The position numbers were made by a program, and so were the translations under genes. From Peptococcaceae bacterium (lineage in GTDB: Bacteria > Bacillota > Peptococcia > Peptococcales > Peptococcaceae), in NCBI GenBank assembly GCA_017532485.1, contig JAFXJE010000206.1:1-17829 (forward strand): DNA of 17,829 bases, written 5' to 3'. Numbering within the stretch: position 1 is the stretch's first letter; the number at the start of each line of letters is the position of its first letter. Positions 1-7,462 of this stretch are shown here, in pieces. The notes below the pieces were generated by a model, which had not been told where the DNA came from, searched no databases, and saw only the letters and a list, made by a program, of their open reading frames with translations.

Positions 1-135
1 CGTCGCTGGCGAAGAAAAGAGTCTTTAAGACGGACTTTATTGCGTCGTCCCGACTTACTGCAAAAGTATGAACACGATAAGGAAAGTTTAAAAATGCTGG
101 CTGAAATAGAAGCCGAATTAGCAGAAACTGAATAA
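1..135 (+). CDS. trmD: tRNA (guanine-N1)-methyltransferase TrmD, C-terminal fragment
   Basis: Only the last 44 codons are in the window, open from base 1 and ending in TAA. The peptide begins RRWRRKESLRRTLLRRPDLL, which matches the conserved C-terminal helix of TrmD (W-R-x-x-x-S-L-x-R-T-x-x-R-R-P-x-L-L). TrmD makes m1G37 in tRNAs reading CNN codons, using S-adenosylmethionine, and prevents +1 frameshifting. The SAM-binding knot and catalytic residues lie outside the window, so only the family assignment can be judged. It is followed by a strong terminator, so it ends its own transcript. TrmD is usually encoded with rpsP, rimM and rplS. No rplS follows here, so that gene is elsewhere or upstream. 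Confidence 0.8.
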   Translation, partial: RRWRRKESLRRTLLRRPDLLQKYEHDKESLKMLAEIEAELAETE

Positions 136-138
136 AAT

Positions 139-172
139 GGGATTGAGACATTTTGTCTCAATCTCTTTTTTT
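139..172 (+). terminator. Rho-independent terminator after trmD
   Basis: A 10-bp perfect stem (141-150 with 154-163) is closed by a TTT loop, extends by a G-T and a G-C pair at the base, and is followed by a T-rich run to 172. It starts 5 nt after the trmD stop codon and separates trmD from the next gene's promoter. Confidence 0.9.
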
Positions 173-174
173 AA

Positions 175-203
175 TTGTAGATGATTACAGCTTATGTTAT
201 AAT
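175..203 (+). promoter_or_regulatory. Promoter of the diguanylate cyclase gene (extended -10)
   Basis: A perfect TATAAT at 198-203 is preceded by TG at 195-196, making an extended -10 (TGtTATAAT). A weak -35 (TTGTAG, 175-180) sits 17 bp upstream. The element lies between the trmD terminator and the ribosome binding site at 228-235. Its position shows that the ATG at 181 is in the promoter and is not the start codon. Confidence 0.7.
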
Positions 204-243
204 TAAAAGTAATATGATGTCGGAAATGAGGAGGGTAGGGTTT

Positions 244-2694
244 ATGTTGTTGAAAAAGCGTATTATAATTGTTGCAATTTTATTGACTTGTATTTCTTTG
301 GCTGTAGGTATTAGCATTTATATGCTGCACGGTGAATATCGCAATGAAACATGGACAATACCTGAGCAAAAACAATATGAACAAACAATAAAGGTTGTAT
401 CTGACCTTGACTATCCACCATTTTCTTTTCTTGATGCAAACGGCAATCCTGCTGGCCATGATGTAGAATTGATTTATGCTATCGGTGAAAAATTGCAGAT
501 GAATATCGATTTGGAATTAATGGGCTGGGATAAGGCGATGGATGCGATTAAAACAGGGGAAGCAGATGTAATTTTAAGCATTGCGTATTCTTCTTCGCGT
601 TTAGATACAGTTGATTATTCCGTACCTATTTCCAATGAGGAATATACGGTCTTTGGTCGTGATATGGCAGAATTTTCTTTGACAGAATTAAATAAGAGTT
701 CTATCGCCATGATGAGCAGTGATAGTACAGCACAGGCAATAATTCAAAATTATCAGTTGGATAATAATGTATTTCGATGCTTGAATTATCTTGAAGCATT
801 TGTTCTTTGGTCAGCCAATAAATGTGATTATGTAATTGCACCATACAGTATAGGGACGGCTATTTTACAGCAATATGATTTGATAGATATAGCTCCTTAT
901 GACAAAAATATCTATAATAACATTTATGCAATAGCAACCTCCAAGGGTAATGAGGCTTTGTTAGCTCAAATTGATGAAGCTATTTATCAGCTCGGCAAAA
1001 GTGGTCACTTGGAAGAAATGCAGCATTATTGGTTTGTTGAATATCTAGATGGAGAAAGTATAAAAACTGTAGTGAAAGAAAACAGAGCTATGCTGGCGAT
1101 AATTGTTTTATTGGTAATCTGCAGTTACTCTGCTCTGTTGTTGATGTATGAAGCAAAAAGAAATAATGCACTGAAGAAAAGATTTGACAGTGAACGCCAA
1201 ATTAATTCCTTGAAATTACAGCTGGAAACGGTACTGCGTGGTAATAGTGGTGGCTTTTGTGTGTGGGAAATTGATAGTGATCGGCAAGCACGTTATCTTT
1301 ATGTCAGTGAATCTTTATTAGGTTTATTGGGGTATAAGATGGACGAAATGTACGGTAAAAAACATTTAGAATTAATGGAGATTTTCCAGATAGAAGATCT
1401 TGATGAAGCTGACCGAGAAAAATTACCGCGTCTGCAGGATGGTGAAGATTATAGTTTGCGTTATACCGTAAAATGCAAAGACGGCACACGAAAATGGATT
1501 GCCGAGCATGGAAAGATGATGCTGGATGAAAAAGGTATCCGCAAATATTATAGTTTTTATCAAGATATTACGACTTTTGTAGAAAATCAAAATTTAATGA
1601 AAGAAATTGCGGACAGTTTGCAGCAAGAAAGAGCTAGATACCATGATGCTCTGCTGTATGACAGTATTTGCAGTTATGATTTTGATGTTACTGAAGGCAA
1701 GTTGGTTGAGCCTATCATGTATGAAAATGAAGACTTGATTGAAATGATGGGAATGTCGCTGCCGGTTGCTTATGATGTATTTTTTGATCAATGGCAGAGA
1801 AAATATAAGCCTAAAGTTTTATACGGAAAAATTGAAAATCAGTATTGCGATGCCTATATTGATGCATTTAATAGAGGTAAACATCATATTGAGTTTGAAT
1901 ATTATATTCCTGCAGTGAAACGATATGAACGAAAAATAGTCTTTTTATCGCAAAACGAGCAAAATGGGCATATTATAGCTTGTACTATTCTTAAGGATAT
2001 GACCTTTATTCGTCAGGCTGAAGAAGATGAACGTTTAGCCTTATTGCAGTTGACAGAAGCAGCTGAACAAATTGCCAAAGGTAATCTTGACCTTGATATT
2101 GAGTGTAATGTTGATGGTCAAATAAAAATTTTAGCAGACAGTTTCCGTAAAACAGTAGTTGAACTGAAAAAACGGACAGAATATATTAATAATTTAGCTT
2201 ATATGGATATTTTGACTAATACACAAAATAAAACAGCTTATACAAATGAAGTAGATAAATTGGAATATCGTTTGGCTACTGAAAAAGTTGTAAAATTTGG
2301 TGTAGTGATGTTTGATGTTAACTATTTGAAAGAAGTTAATGATATTCAAGGTCACGAAGCAGGTGATATGCTGATTAAGGTAATTTCTGACTGTATCAAA
2401 GATGCTTTTGCTCCGTCAACAGTTTATCGTATCGGTGGCGATGAATTTGTTGTCATTACCTATGAAGATGAAATAGACAAAATGTTTACGCGTGTTAATA
2501 TGCTGGAAAACAGAATTGCTGATTATAATCGGGTAAATAAAAATAACTTCTTATATGGTGTTTCAGTAGCTGTCGGTTATACGGAATATCAGCCAGCGGA
2601 TGACATGAGTTATATTGATGTCTTCAACCGAGCAGATAACCTAATGTACGAAAACAAGAAAGTCAAAAAGCAAAACTTACAAAGAAGAATTTAA
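244..2694 (+). CDS. Membrane diguanylate cyclase with SBP_bac_3 sensor, PAS and GGDEF domains
   Basis: Likely makes cyclic di-GMP from two GTP in response to an extracytoplasmic ligand. Start at 244 is chosen for GAGGAGGG at 228-235, 8 nt upstream; the in-frame ATG at 181 lies inside the promoter. The protein is 816 aa. Order: N-terminal TM/signal anchor (about 4-27), periplasmic-type solute-binding domain of amino-acid ABC type (about 50-275, with YPPFSF and the FDVNYLKEVND-like later GGDEF metal loop clearly separate), TM (282-304), PAS (about 325-445, ending in the usual YQDIT), a second degenerate PAS-like region (about 460-590), a HAMP-like linker and coiled coil (about 600-650), then GGDEF. 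The signature GGDEF is intact at 731-735, so the cyclase is probably active. The RxxD inhibitory I-site is absent (F and S at those positions), so product inhibition may be missing. No EAL domain. Monocistronic. Confidence 0.88.
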   Translation: MLLKKRIIIVAILLTCISLAVGISIYMLHGEYRNETWTIPEQKQYEQTIKVVSDLDYPPFSFLDANGNPAGHDVELIYAIGEKLQMNIDLELMGWDKAMDAIKTGEADVILSIAYSSSRLDTVDYSVPISNEEYTVFGRDMAEFSLTELNKSSIAMMSSDSTAQAIIQNYQLDNNVFRCLNYLEAFVLWSANKCDYVIAPYSIGTAILQQYDLIDIAPYDKNIYNNIYAIATSKGNEALLAQIDEAIYQLGKSGHLEEMQHYWFVEYLDGESIKTVVKENRAMLAIIVLLVICSYSALLLMYEAKRNNALKKRFDSERQINSLKLQLETVLRGNSGGFCVWEIDSDRQARYLYVSESLLGLLGYKMDEMYGKKHLELMEIFQIEDLDEADREKLPRLQDGEDYSLRYTVKCKDGTRKWIAEHGKMMLDEKGIRKYYSFYQDITTFVENQNLMKEIADSLQQERARYHDALLYDSICSYDFDVTEGKLVEPIMYENEDLIEMMGMSLPVAYDVFFDQWQRKYKPKVLYGKIENQYCDAYIDAFNRGKHHIEFEYYIPAVKRYERKIVFLSQNEQNGHIIACTILKDMTFIRQAEEDERLALLQLTEAAEQIAKGNLDLDIECNVDGQIKILADSFRKTVVELKKRTEYINNLAYMDILTNTQNKTAYTNEVDKLEYRLATEKVVKFGVVMFDVNYLKEVNDIQGHEAGDMLIKVISDCIKDAFAPSTVYRIGGDEFVVITYEDEIDKMFTRVNMLENRIADYNRVNKNNFLYGVSVAVGYTEYQPADDMSYIDVFNRADNLMYENKKVKKQNLQRRI

Positions 2695-2729
2695 AAATTA
2701 TTTTAAATTCAGCTGCTTAAAAATGATAC

Positions 2730-2767
2730 GAGGCTAGGACGGTAGTTTTGTCCCAGCCTCTTTCTTT
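2730..2767 (+). terminator. Terminator after the diguanylate cyclase gene
   Basis: An 11-bp stem with one A-C mismatch (2730-2740 with 2750-2760), a 9-nt loop, then TTTCTTT. It ends 20 nt before the trmO start codon and only a few bases before its ribosome binding site. I see no convincing promoter between it and trmO, so trmO is transcribed either by read-through or from a promoter I cannot recognise. Confidence 0.8.
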
Positions 2768-2786
2768 AATAGAAGGATGGATAAGA

Positions 2787-3479
2787 ATGAAAATAATTGC
2801 CCATATTTATACAGATTTTCCGGAAAAATTCGGGATACCACGCCAAAGTGGTCTAGTTCCTTCCTTGCAGGCTAAAATTATTTTTGAACCAGAATATCGT
2901 AATCCTGATGCTTTGCGTGGCTTGGAGGGTTATTCTCATATTTGGCTGCTGTGGCAATTTTCCGAAGCTATTCGGGAAAATTGGTCGCCGACAGTACGCC
3001 CTCCACGGCTAGGTGGGAAAAAGCATCAAGGTGTATTTGCTACGCGTTCGCCTTTTCGACCTAATCCTATAGGCTTATCTTCCGTAAAATTGGAACGGAT
3101 TGAGCTAGACAGCAAAGAAGGTCCGATAATTTATATTTCTGGTGCTGATTTGATGAACGGGACACCAATTTATGATATTAAGCCGTATTTGCCTTTTACC
3201 GATTGCCATCCGGAAGCAGTTGGTGGTTTTGCTGAAAATTATGCAGATTATCATTTAGAAGTGCAAATAGCAGAAGAATTATTAGTTCAGATACCTTCGG
3301 AAAAAAGAGAAAGTTTAATAGGTGTTTTAGCTCAAGACCCACGCCCATCTTATCAAAATGATGAAGAAAGAATTTATGGGATAAGTTTTGGTACACAAAA
3401 TATTCGTTTTCGGGTAGCAGGAAATATCTTGACAGTAGTAGCAGTTGAGCAGTTAAAGGCGGCAAAGGAGGAGTTATGA
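2787..3479 (+). CDS. trmO: tRNA-Thr (N6-methyl-t6A37) methyltransferase TrmO
   Basis: TrmO (formerly TsaA/YaeB) methylates N6 of t6A37 in threonine tRNA with SAM, which improves ACY decoding. Family signatures are all present in the 230-aa protein: GYSHIWLLWQF, ATRSPFRPNPIGLS (from residue 85), NGTPIYDIKPYLP and the C-terminal LAQDPRPSYQ. Length is close to E. coli TrmO (235 aa), so both the N-terminal beta-barrel SAM domain and the small C-terminal domain are complete. Start 2787 is chosen because AGAAGGAT lies 10 nt upstream and the protein then begins MKIIAHI. A longer TTG-initiated reading would start inside the preceding terminator hairpin. The stop overlaps the start of the next gene by 4 nt (ATGA), so the two are translationally coupled. 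Confidence 0.92.
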   Translation: MKIIAHIYTDFPEKFGIPRQSGLVPSLQAKIIFEPEYRNPDALRGLEGYSHIWLLWQFSEAIRENWSPTVRPPRLGGKKHQGVFATRSPFRPNPIGLSSVKLERIELDSKEGPIIYISGADLMNGTPIYDIKPYLPFTDCHPEAVGGFAENYADYHLEVQIAEELLVQIPSEKRESLIGVLAQDPRPSYQNDEERIYGISFGTQNIRFRVAGNILTVVAVEQLKAAKEEL

Positions 3480-4324
3480 TTTATTTACTCTTGGCAATTT
3501 TCAGCAGTGTAATGGTTTCAGTCACAATGCGTTTAAGTACCAATAAAGTGTCAGGAGACATTAGTATGCTAGCAACGAATTATCTGATGTGCGTTGCCAT
3601 AGCAGGAGTATCTATTGGTTCACAACAATTATTTCCTTTGGCTGCTGATGGTTTGGGACAAACTTTACTTTTCGGGGGAATAAATGGCTTTTTATATGCT
3701 TTTTCTTTTATCTTATTTCAAATGAATGTGCAGCGAAATGGTGTTGTACTTTCGGCTACATTTATGAAATTAGGCTTATTAGTGCCTATGGTGCTTTCTA
3801 TTTTTCTTTTTCAAGAAATACCGACTTTCTTACAGCTAATAGGCTTTAGTATAGCTATCGTCGCTATTATTATGATTAATTCTGTTTCTCAAGAAGAAAA
3901 AACAGAAGCAAATTTCACTTGGGGGTTAATCTTGCTGCTGTTAGCAGGTGGCTGTGGTGATGCTATGTCCAAAGTCTTTGAAGAAATGGGTAATCCACTC
4001 CTAGCGGCACAATTTTTATTTTACACTTTTTTGGTAGCTTTACTATTTTGTTTAGTCTTAGTAGTCAAACGCAAAGAAAAAATCGGGAAAAATGAAATTT
4101 GCTATGGTTTTTTAGTAGGTATTCCCAATTATTTTTCGGCTAAGTTTTTATTAAAATCATTGAGTGATATATCGGCAGTCATAGCGTATCCTACTTATAG
4201 TGTAGCCACTTTATTTATTGTGACGGTAATTGGGGTAGTATTTTTTCATGAACGTTTAATGCAGCGTCAATGGCTGGCTTTGGGTCTTATTTTGATTGCG
4301 TTGATTTTATTGAACATAGTATAA
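3476..4324 (+). CDS. EamA/DMT-superfamily transporter
   Basis: A 282-aa, almost wholly hydrophobic protein with about ten predicted membrane segments arranged as two homologous halves (roughly 1-135 and 145-282), the size and layout of drug/metabolite transporters of the EamA type. It probably moves a small metabolite or amine across the cytoplasmic membrane; the substrate cannot be read from the sequence. The start codon overlaps the trmO stop (ATGA) and has AAAGGAGGAG just upstream within the end of trmO. Charged residues cluster in the loop between the halves (SQEEKTEAN, near residue 140) and in the loop VKRKEKIGKNE, near residue 200. It belongs to the trmO-dus operon, where its link to tRNA modification is unclear. 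Confidence 0.85.
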   Translation: MIYLLLAIFSSVMVSVTMRLSTNKVSGDISMLATNYLMCVAIAGVSIGSQQLFPLAADGLGQTLLFGGINGFLYAFSFILFQMNVQRNGVVLSATFMKLGLLVPMVLSIFLFQEIPTFLQLIGFSIAIVAIIMINSVSQEEKTEANFTWGLILLLLAGGCGDAMSKVFEEMGNPLLAAQFLFYTFLVALLFCLVLVVKRKEKIGKNEICYGFLVGIPNYFSAKFLLKSLSDISAVIAYPTYSVATLFIVTVIGVVFFHERLMQRQWLALGLILIALILLNIV

Positions 4325-4347
4325 TAAAATGCGAATGGGGGATATTT

Positions 4348-5154
4348 ATGAAATTAACAGTTTTAGTAGATAATTTTACTTATATAGACCAGTATTATCA
4401 TGGCGAGCCAGCTGCCGCTTATTATTTAGAGTTAGAAGACAAGCGAATTTTATTTGATACTGGCTATTCTGAGATTGTTTTAAGTAATGCTGAAAAAATG
4501 GGAATTGATTTGAGTAAGCTGACCCATATTGTTTTTTCTCATGGGCATGATGACCATACTCGTGGCTTTAAATTTTTAGCCGACAAAATTGATTTGGCGA
4601 ATGTTGAAGTAATAGCTCACCCAGCCTGTTTTTTGCCGAAATATTCAGGTGATTTATATATTGGTGCGCCTTATTCTTTACAGGAAATGCAAGCAAAAAC
4701 AAATTTCAAACCTTTGGCAGAGAGCTATGCTTTAACTGATAAACTTATTTATTTAGGTCAAATTCCCAGAACTAACGATTATGAGAATAAAGAGCCGATA
4801 GGCAGCTATGAACAAGACGGTAAACGAGAAGCAGACTATTTATTAGATGATACTGCTTTGGCATATCGGACAAACGAAGGTTTATTCATTATTACAGGTT
4901 GCTCCCATAGTGGTATTTGCAATATTATTGAATATGCCAAAAAAGTATGTGGGGAAGAACGTATTTGTGGTGTTTTAGGTGGATTTCACATTTTTGAAGA
5001 TGATATGCGCTTAGCGAAAACGGTAGAATATTTGGAAAAATGTAATTTGCAGAAGCTTTATCCTGCTCATTGTGTATCACTTATTGCAAAGGCTAAAATG
5101 ATGGCGAAATTGCCCGTAGTGGAAGTGGGCGTTGGTATGCAGTTGGATATTTAA
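4348..5154 (+). CDS. MBL-fold metallo-hydrolase, COG1237 type
   Basis: A 268-aa metallo-beta-lactamase-fold protein. The HxHxDH metal motif is intact at H65-G-H67-D-D69-H70, followed by later fold landmarks: AHPACF, the GCSHSGICNI motif, GGFHIF, and PAHC near the C-terminus. The GCSHSG segment is typical of the COG1237 branch, related to the archaeal dihydropterin ribofuranosyl-aminobenzene-phosphate synthase. In bacteria the substrate of this branch is generally not known, so I call only the family. Start 4348 is chosen over an in-frame upstream ATG at 4270 because that one lies inside the transporter gene and the GGGGGA ribosome binding site is 6 nt from 4348. No signal peptide, so it is cytoplasmic. 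It lies 23 nt after the transporter gene and 16 nt before dus. Confidence 0.85.
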   Translation: MKLTVLVDNFTYIDQYYHGEPAAAYYLELEDKRILFDTGYSEIVLSNAEKMGIDLSKLTHIVFSHGHDDHTRGFKFLADKIDLANVEVIAHPACFLPKYSGDLYIGAPYSLQEMQAKTNFKPLAESYALTDKLIYLGQIPRTNDYENKEPIGSYEQDGKREADYLLDDTALAYRTNEGLFIITGCSHSGICNIIEYAKKVCGEERICGVLGGFHIFEDDMRLAKTVEYLEKCNLQKLYPAHCVSLIAKAKMMAKLPVVEVGVGMQLDI

Positions 5155-5170
5155 GAAAGGCTGAAAAACG

Positions 5171-6106
5171 ATGAAATTTTATTTTGCACCTTTAGAGGGT
5201 GTCAGTGGTTATATTTACCGTAATGCCTATCATAAACATTTTGTTGGTTTTGACCGTTATTTTACACCTTTTATAGCCCCTAAAAAAAATCAAGCACTGA
5301 GCAGCAAAGAATTGCGAGATGTTTTACCAGAAAATAATCAGGGCATGACCCTTATCCCTCAGATTTTAACCAATCAAGTAGATTATTTTTTAGCAACTTC
5401 GCAAAAATTATATGATTTAGGTTATCGGGAAGTAAACTTGAATTTAGGGTGTCCATCTGGAACGGTAGTCACCAAAAAGAAAGGTGCCGGTTTTTTAGCG
5501 GAGCTGGACCGTTTAGAGCATTTTTTGACAGATGTAACGGAAGAATTAAGCAAAATGGGAATGGCTCTTTCGATCAAAACTAGAATAGGTTTGCAGGAAA
5601 CAGCCGAATTTACGGAAATTATAGAGTTATACAATGAATATTCTTTAGCAGAATTAATAGTTCATCCACGTCTGCAAAAAGAACAATATACAGGTAAGCC
5701 TCATTGGGAAATTTTTGCCCAAGCTGTTGAGCAGAGTAAAAATTCCTTGTGTTATAACGGGGATATCTTTACTGTGGAAGATTATCAGCGTTTTTGCCTG
5801 GATTTTCCACAAATAGAAAGGGTAATGCTAGGGCGAGGTGTCTTGCGTAATCCTAATTTACTGGCAGAAATAAAAGGGGAAAAGCTCGCTGACTTTAATA
5901 GATTGAAACAATTCCATGATGATATTTTTCAAGGTTATCAGCGTGATTTTTCTGGTGAAAAACCGGTAATTTTTAAGATGCGAGAATTATGGGGTTATTT
6001 ATTGCCACTTATCCCCGAAGGTAGTCAGTATGCTAAAAAAATTCATAAAGCAGACAGAATTAAAGAATATGAGCAAATAGTAGAGCAAATTTTTTCTGTC
6101 CAATAG
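5171..6106 (+). CDS. dus: tRNA-dihydrouridine synthase family protein (FMN/NADPH)
   Basis: A 311-aa TIM-barrel flavoprotein of the Dus family, which reduces specific uridines in the tRNA D-arm to dihydrouridine. Visible motifs: the N-terminal FAPLEGVSG phosphate/FMN loop, NLNLGCPSG with the catalytic cysteine at residue 94, the following KKKGAGF, IKTRIG, IVHPRLQKEQYTG (the conserved H-x-R pair), the YNGDIF strand and MLGRGVLRNPNL. The C-terminal helical tRNA-binding domain is present. Length is typical of the family. The ribosome binding site is AAGAAAGG, and the gap from the MBL gene is 16 nt, so it is the last gene of the trmO run. I cannot assign a position specificity (U16, U17, U20), so the symbol is generic. 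Confidence 0.9.
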   Translation: MKFYFAPLEGVSGYIYRNAYHKHFVGFDRYFTPFIAPKKNQALSSKELRDVLPENNQGMTLIPQILTNQVDYFLATSQKLYDLGYREVNLNLGCPSGTVVTKKKGAGFLAELDRLEHFLTDVTEELSKMGMALSIKTRIGLQETAEFTEIIELYNEYSLAELIVHPRLQKEQYTGKPHWEIFAQAVEQSKNSLCYNGDIFTVEDYQRFCLDFPQIERVMLGRGVLRNPNLLAEIKGEKLADFNRLKQFHDDIFQGYQRDFSGEKPVIFKMRELWGYLLPLIPEGSQYAKKIHKADRIKEYEQIVEQIFSVQ

Positions 6107-6135
6107 GTATTGTTTGATAAATTTGGAGAAAACTA

Positions 6136-6163
6136 TTGACAAAATAGGTAATTAGCATATAAA
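6136..6163 (+). promoter_or_regulatory. Sigma-A-type promoter for the 6224 gene
   Basis: A perfect TTGACA (6136-6141) and TATAAA (6158-6163) are 16 bp apart. A second, perfect TATAAT at 6166-6171 is too far from the -35. Predicted transcription starts near 6170, giving a leader of about 54 nt. It sits 29 nt after dus, so the next gene has its own transcript. Confidence 0.7.
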
Positions 6164-6223
6164 TTTATAATAATCGTTAATATGCGAGTTTTATTGGCAA
6201 AAATAGAGAAAAGGAGCAAAAAC

Positions 6224-6664
6224 ATGGATATTGAAAAACAAAAAGAAGAAGCAATAAGCCGTCTATCAGCATTTTGGCAGGCATATCACATTAATCCAAA
6301 TATTAAGCGTTATTTCAAGGAAGATGGGGATGTGTATTACTCTTATGTAATCGACTCTGATATCCCTGAAGCTGGTTTAACTGGTTTGTTAGATAGAGCT
6401 TTGAGCAGAAAAAGAGTAGCAGAAGTGATTGAACGCTTCCAAGCAGAAACAGGTGCTTTGGTTTATCATTGCATTGAATATAAACCAAACATCATTTGCT
6501 TATTGTATGTAGGCAAAAATGAAGAAGAGTGGGAAGCTGAACGCTTGAAAAAATCTGGTCTTAATGCTTATGTATATAACTTCGCAGCTGCTGAAGGCGA
6601 AGAAGGCAAAATCAGAAATATTCATATTTCCAGTTACCAAGGTGTAATCGTTCGCGTTGCCTAA
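6224..6664 (+). CDS. Conserved-looking 146-aa cytoplasmic protein, function unknown
   Basis: I do not recognise the family. Start 6224 is chosen for AAAAGGAG at 6209-6215, about 8 nt upstream; the in-frame ATG at 6182 has no ribosome binding site. The protein is soluble, rich in Glu and Lys, with no signal peptide or membrane segment. It looks like an alpha/beta fold: an N-terminal helix (IEKQKEEAISRLSAFWQAY), a beta strand stretch (VYYSYVIDSD), a charged helix (LLDRALSRKRVAEVIERFQ), two hydrophobic strands (ALVYHCIEY and NIICLLYVG), another helix and a C-terminal strand (YQGVIVRVA). It has a good promoter and a terminator of its own, so it is probably well expressed and works independently of its neighbours. 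Confidence 0.75.
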   Translation: MDIEKQKEEAISRLSAFWQAYHINPNIKRYFKEDGDVYYSYVIDSDIPEAGLTGLLDRALSRKRVAEVIERFQAETGALVYHCIEYKPNIICLLYVGKNEEEWEAERLKKSGLNAYVYNFAAAEGEEGKIRNIHISSYQGVIVRVA

Positions 6665-6681
6665 AAAATAGTCAAATAAAA

Positions 6682-6710
6682 GGCTCTCCTTTGTAAGGGG
6701 AGCTATTTTT
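6682..6710 (+). terminator. Terminator or attenuator between the 6224 gene and the LytTR regulator
   Basis: A 10-bp stem (6682-6691 with 6695-6704, with two G-T pairs) is closed by a TGT loop and followed by A then TTTTT. The AGGAGG ribosome binding site of the LytTR gene starts only 2-3 nt after the T run, leaving no room for a promoter downstream of the hairpin. The regulator pair must therefore be read by partial read-through, or from a promoter inside the preceding gene. Confidence 0.8.
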
Positions 6711-6724
6711 ATAGGAGGCTCATA

Positions 6725-7462
6725 ATGTTAAAAATTGCTTTTTGTGATGATGATTTAGAAATTTTAAATGAGCTAAGTATTTTAACAGATAAATATCGTT
6801 TGGAAAAAAATCAAGATATTCAGTATATTGCTTTTCAAAGTCCATTTGAATTAATGGCAGAAATTGAAAAAGGAATGAGTATTGATATTTTATTTTTAGA
6901 TGTGCTGATGCCTGGAGAAAATGGAATTGATGTTGCTCAAGAAATTCGCCAGTATGACAGTAATATGAAAATAATATTTTTGACTTCATCTCCTGAATTT
7001 GCTGTAGAATCTTACACCGTAAATGCCTATTTTTATCAGCTAAAACCAATTTGGGCAGAAAGTTTTTTCCGACTGCTGGACCAAGCAATAGCCGAATGTT
7101 CAAAAGAAGAAAAACAAGGCTTGATTATTCGCTGTAAAAGTGGCATTACAAGGATTGATTTAGATAAATTGGAATATTGCGAGGTAATGAAACGTACCTT
7201 AATCTTTCATTTAAGTGACGGCACAGTTTTGGAAAGCAATGGCAGCATGGAGGTCTTATGCAGCGAGTTGGAACAGTACTCGTTTTTCCTGCGACCTCAT
7301 CGCTCGTATTTGATTAATATGGAGTATATTCAGAATATTTCTGGCAAAGTAATTACGCTGAGGGATAATACGGAAATTCCCATTCCACATGGGAAATATG
7401 CGGAAATTAAAGATTTATATCTGCAATATGCTTTTGAGAGAAAGCAGGTTTTCATGCCATGA
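6725..7462 (+). CDS. LytTR-family response regulator (AgrA/VirR-like)
   Basis: A 245-aa response regulator. The receiver domain (1 to about 120) has the acidic pocket D8-D9-D10, phospho-acceptor D59 in DILFLDVLMPG, T87 and K107 (the LKP motif), so phosphorylation should work. The C-terminal LytTR DNA-binding domain (about 130-240) shows the family landmarks: YCEVMKRTLIFH, then LRPHRSYLINMEYI and the IPIPHGKY end. LytTR proteins bind direct repeats of a 9-bp box about one or two helical turns apart. The gene has AGGAGG 6 nt before its ATG and overlaps the kinase gene by 4 nt (ATGA), so the pair is co-translated. The family usually controls peptide pheromone, bacteriocin or surface-protein genes. 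Confidence 0.92.
   Translation: MLKIAFCDDDLEILNELSILTDKYRLEKNQDIQYIAFQSPFELMAEIEKGMSIDILFLDVLMPGENGIDVAQEIRQYDSNMKIIFLTSSPEFAVESYTVNAYFYQLKPIWAESFFRLLDQAIAECSKEEKQGLIIRCKSGITRIDLDKLEYCEVMKRTLIFHLSDGTVLESNGSMEVLCSELEQYSFFLRPHRSYLINMEYIQNISGKVITLRDNTEIPIPHGKYAEIKDLYLQYAFERKQVFMP

Noticed and set aside
181..243. In-frame ATG at 181 as the start of the diguanylate cyclase
   Set aside because: It overlaps the extended -10 region, has no ribosome binding site, and the ATG at 244 has GAGGAGGG at ideal distance and begins a clear membrane anchor.
2748..2786. TTG at 2748 as the start of trmO
   Set aside because: It lies in the terminator hairpin and adds residues not found in the TrmO family; ATG 2787 has a proper ribosome binding site.
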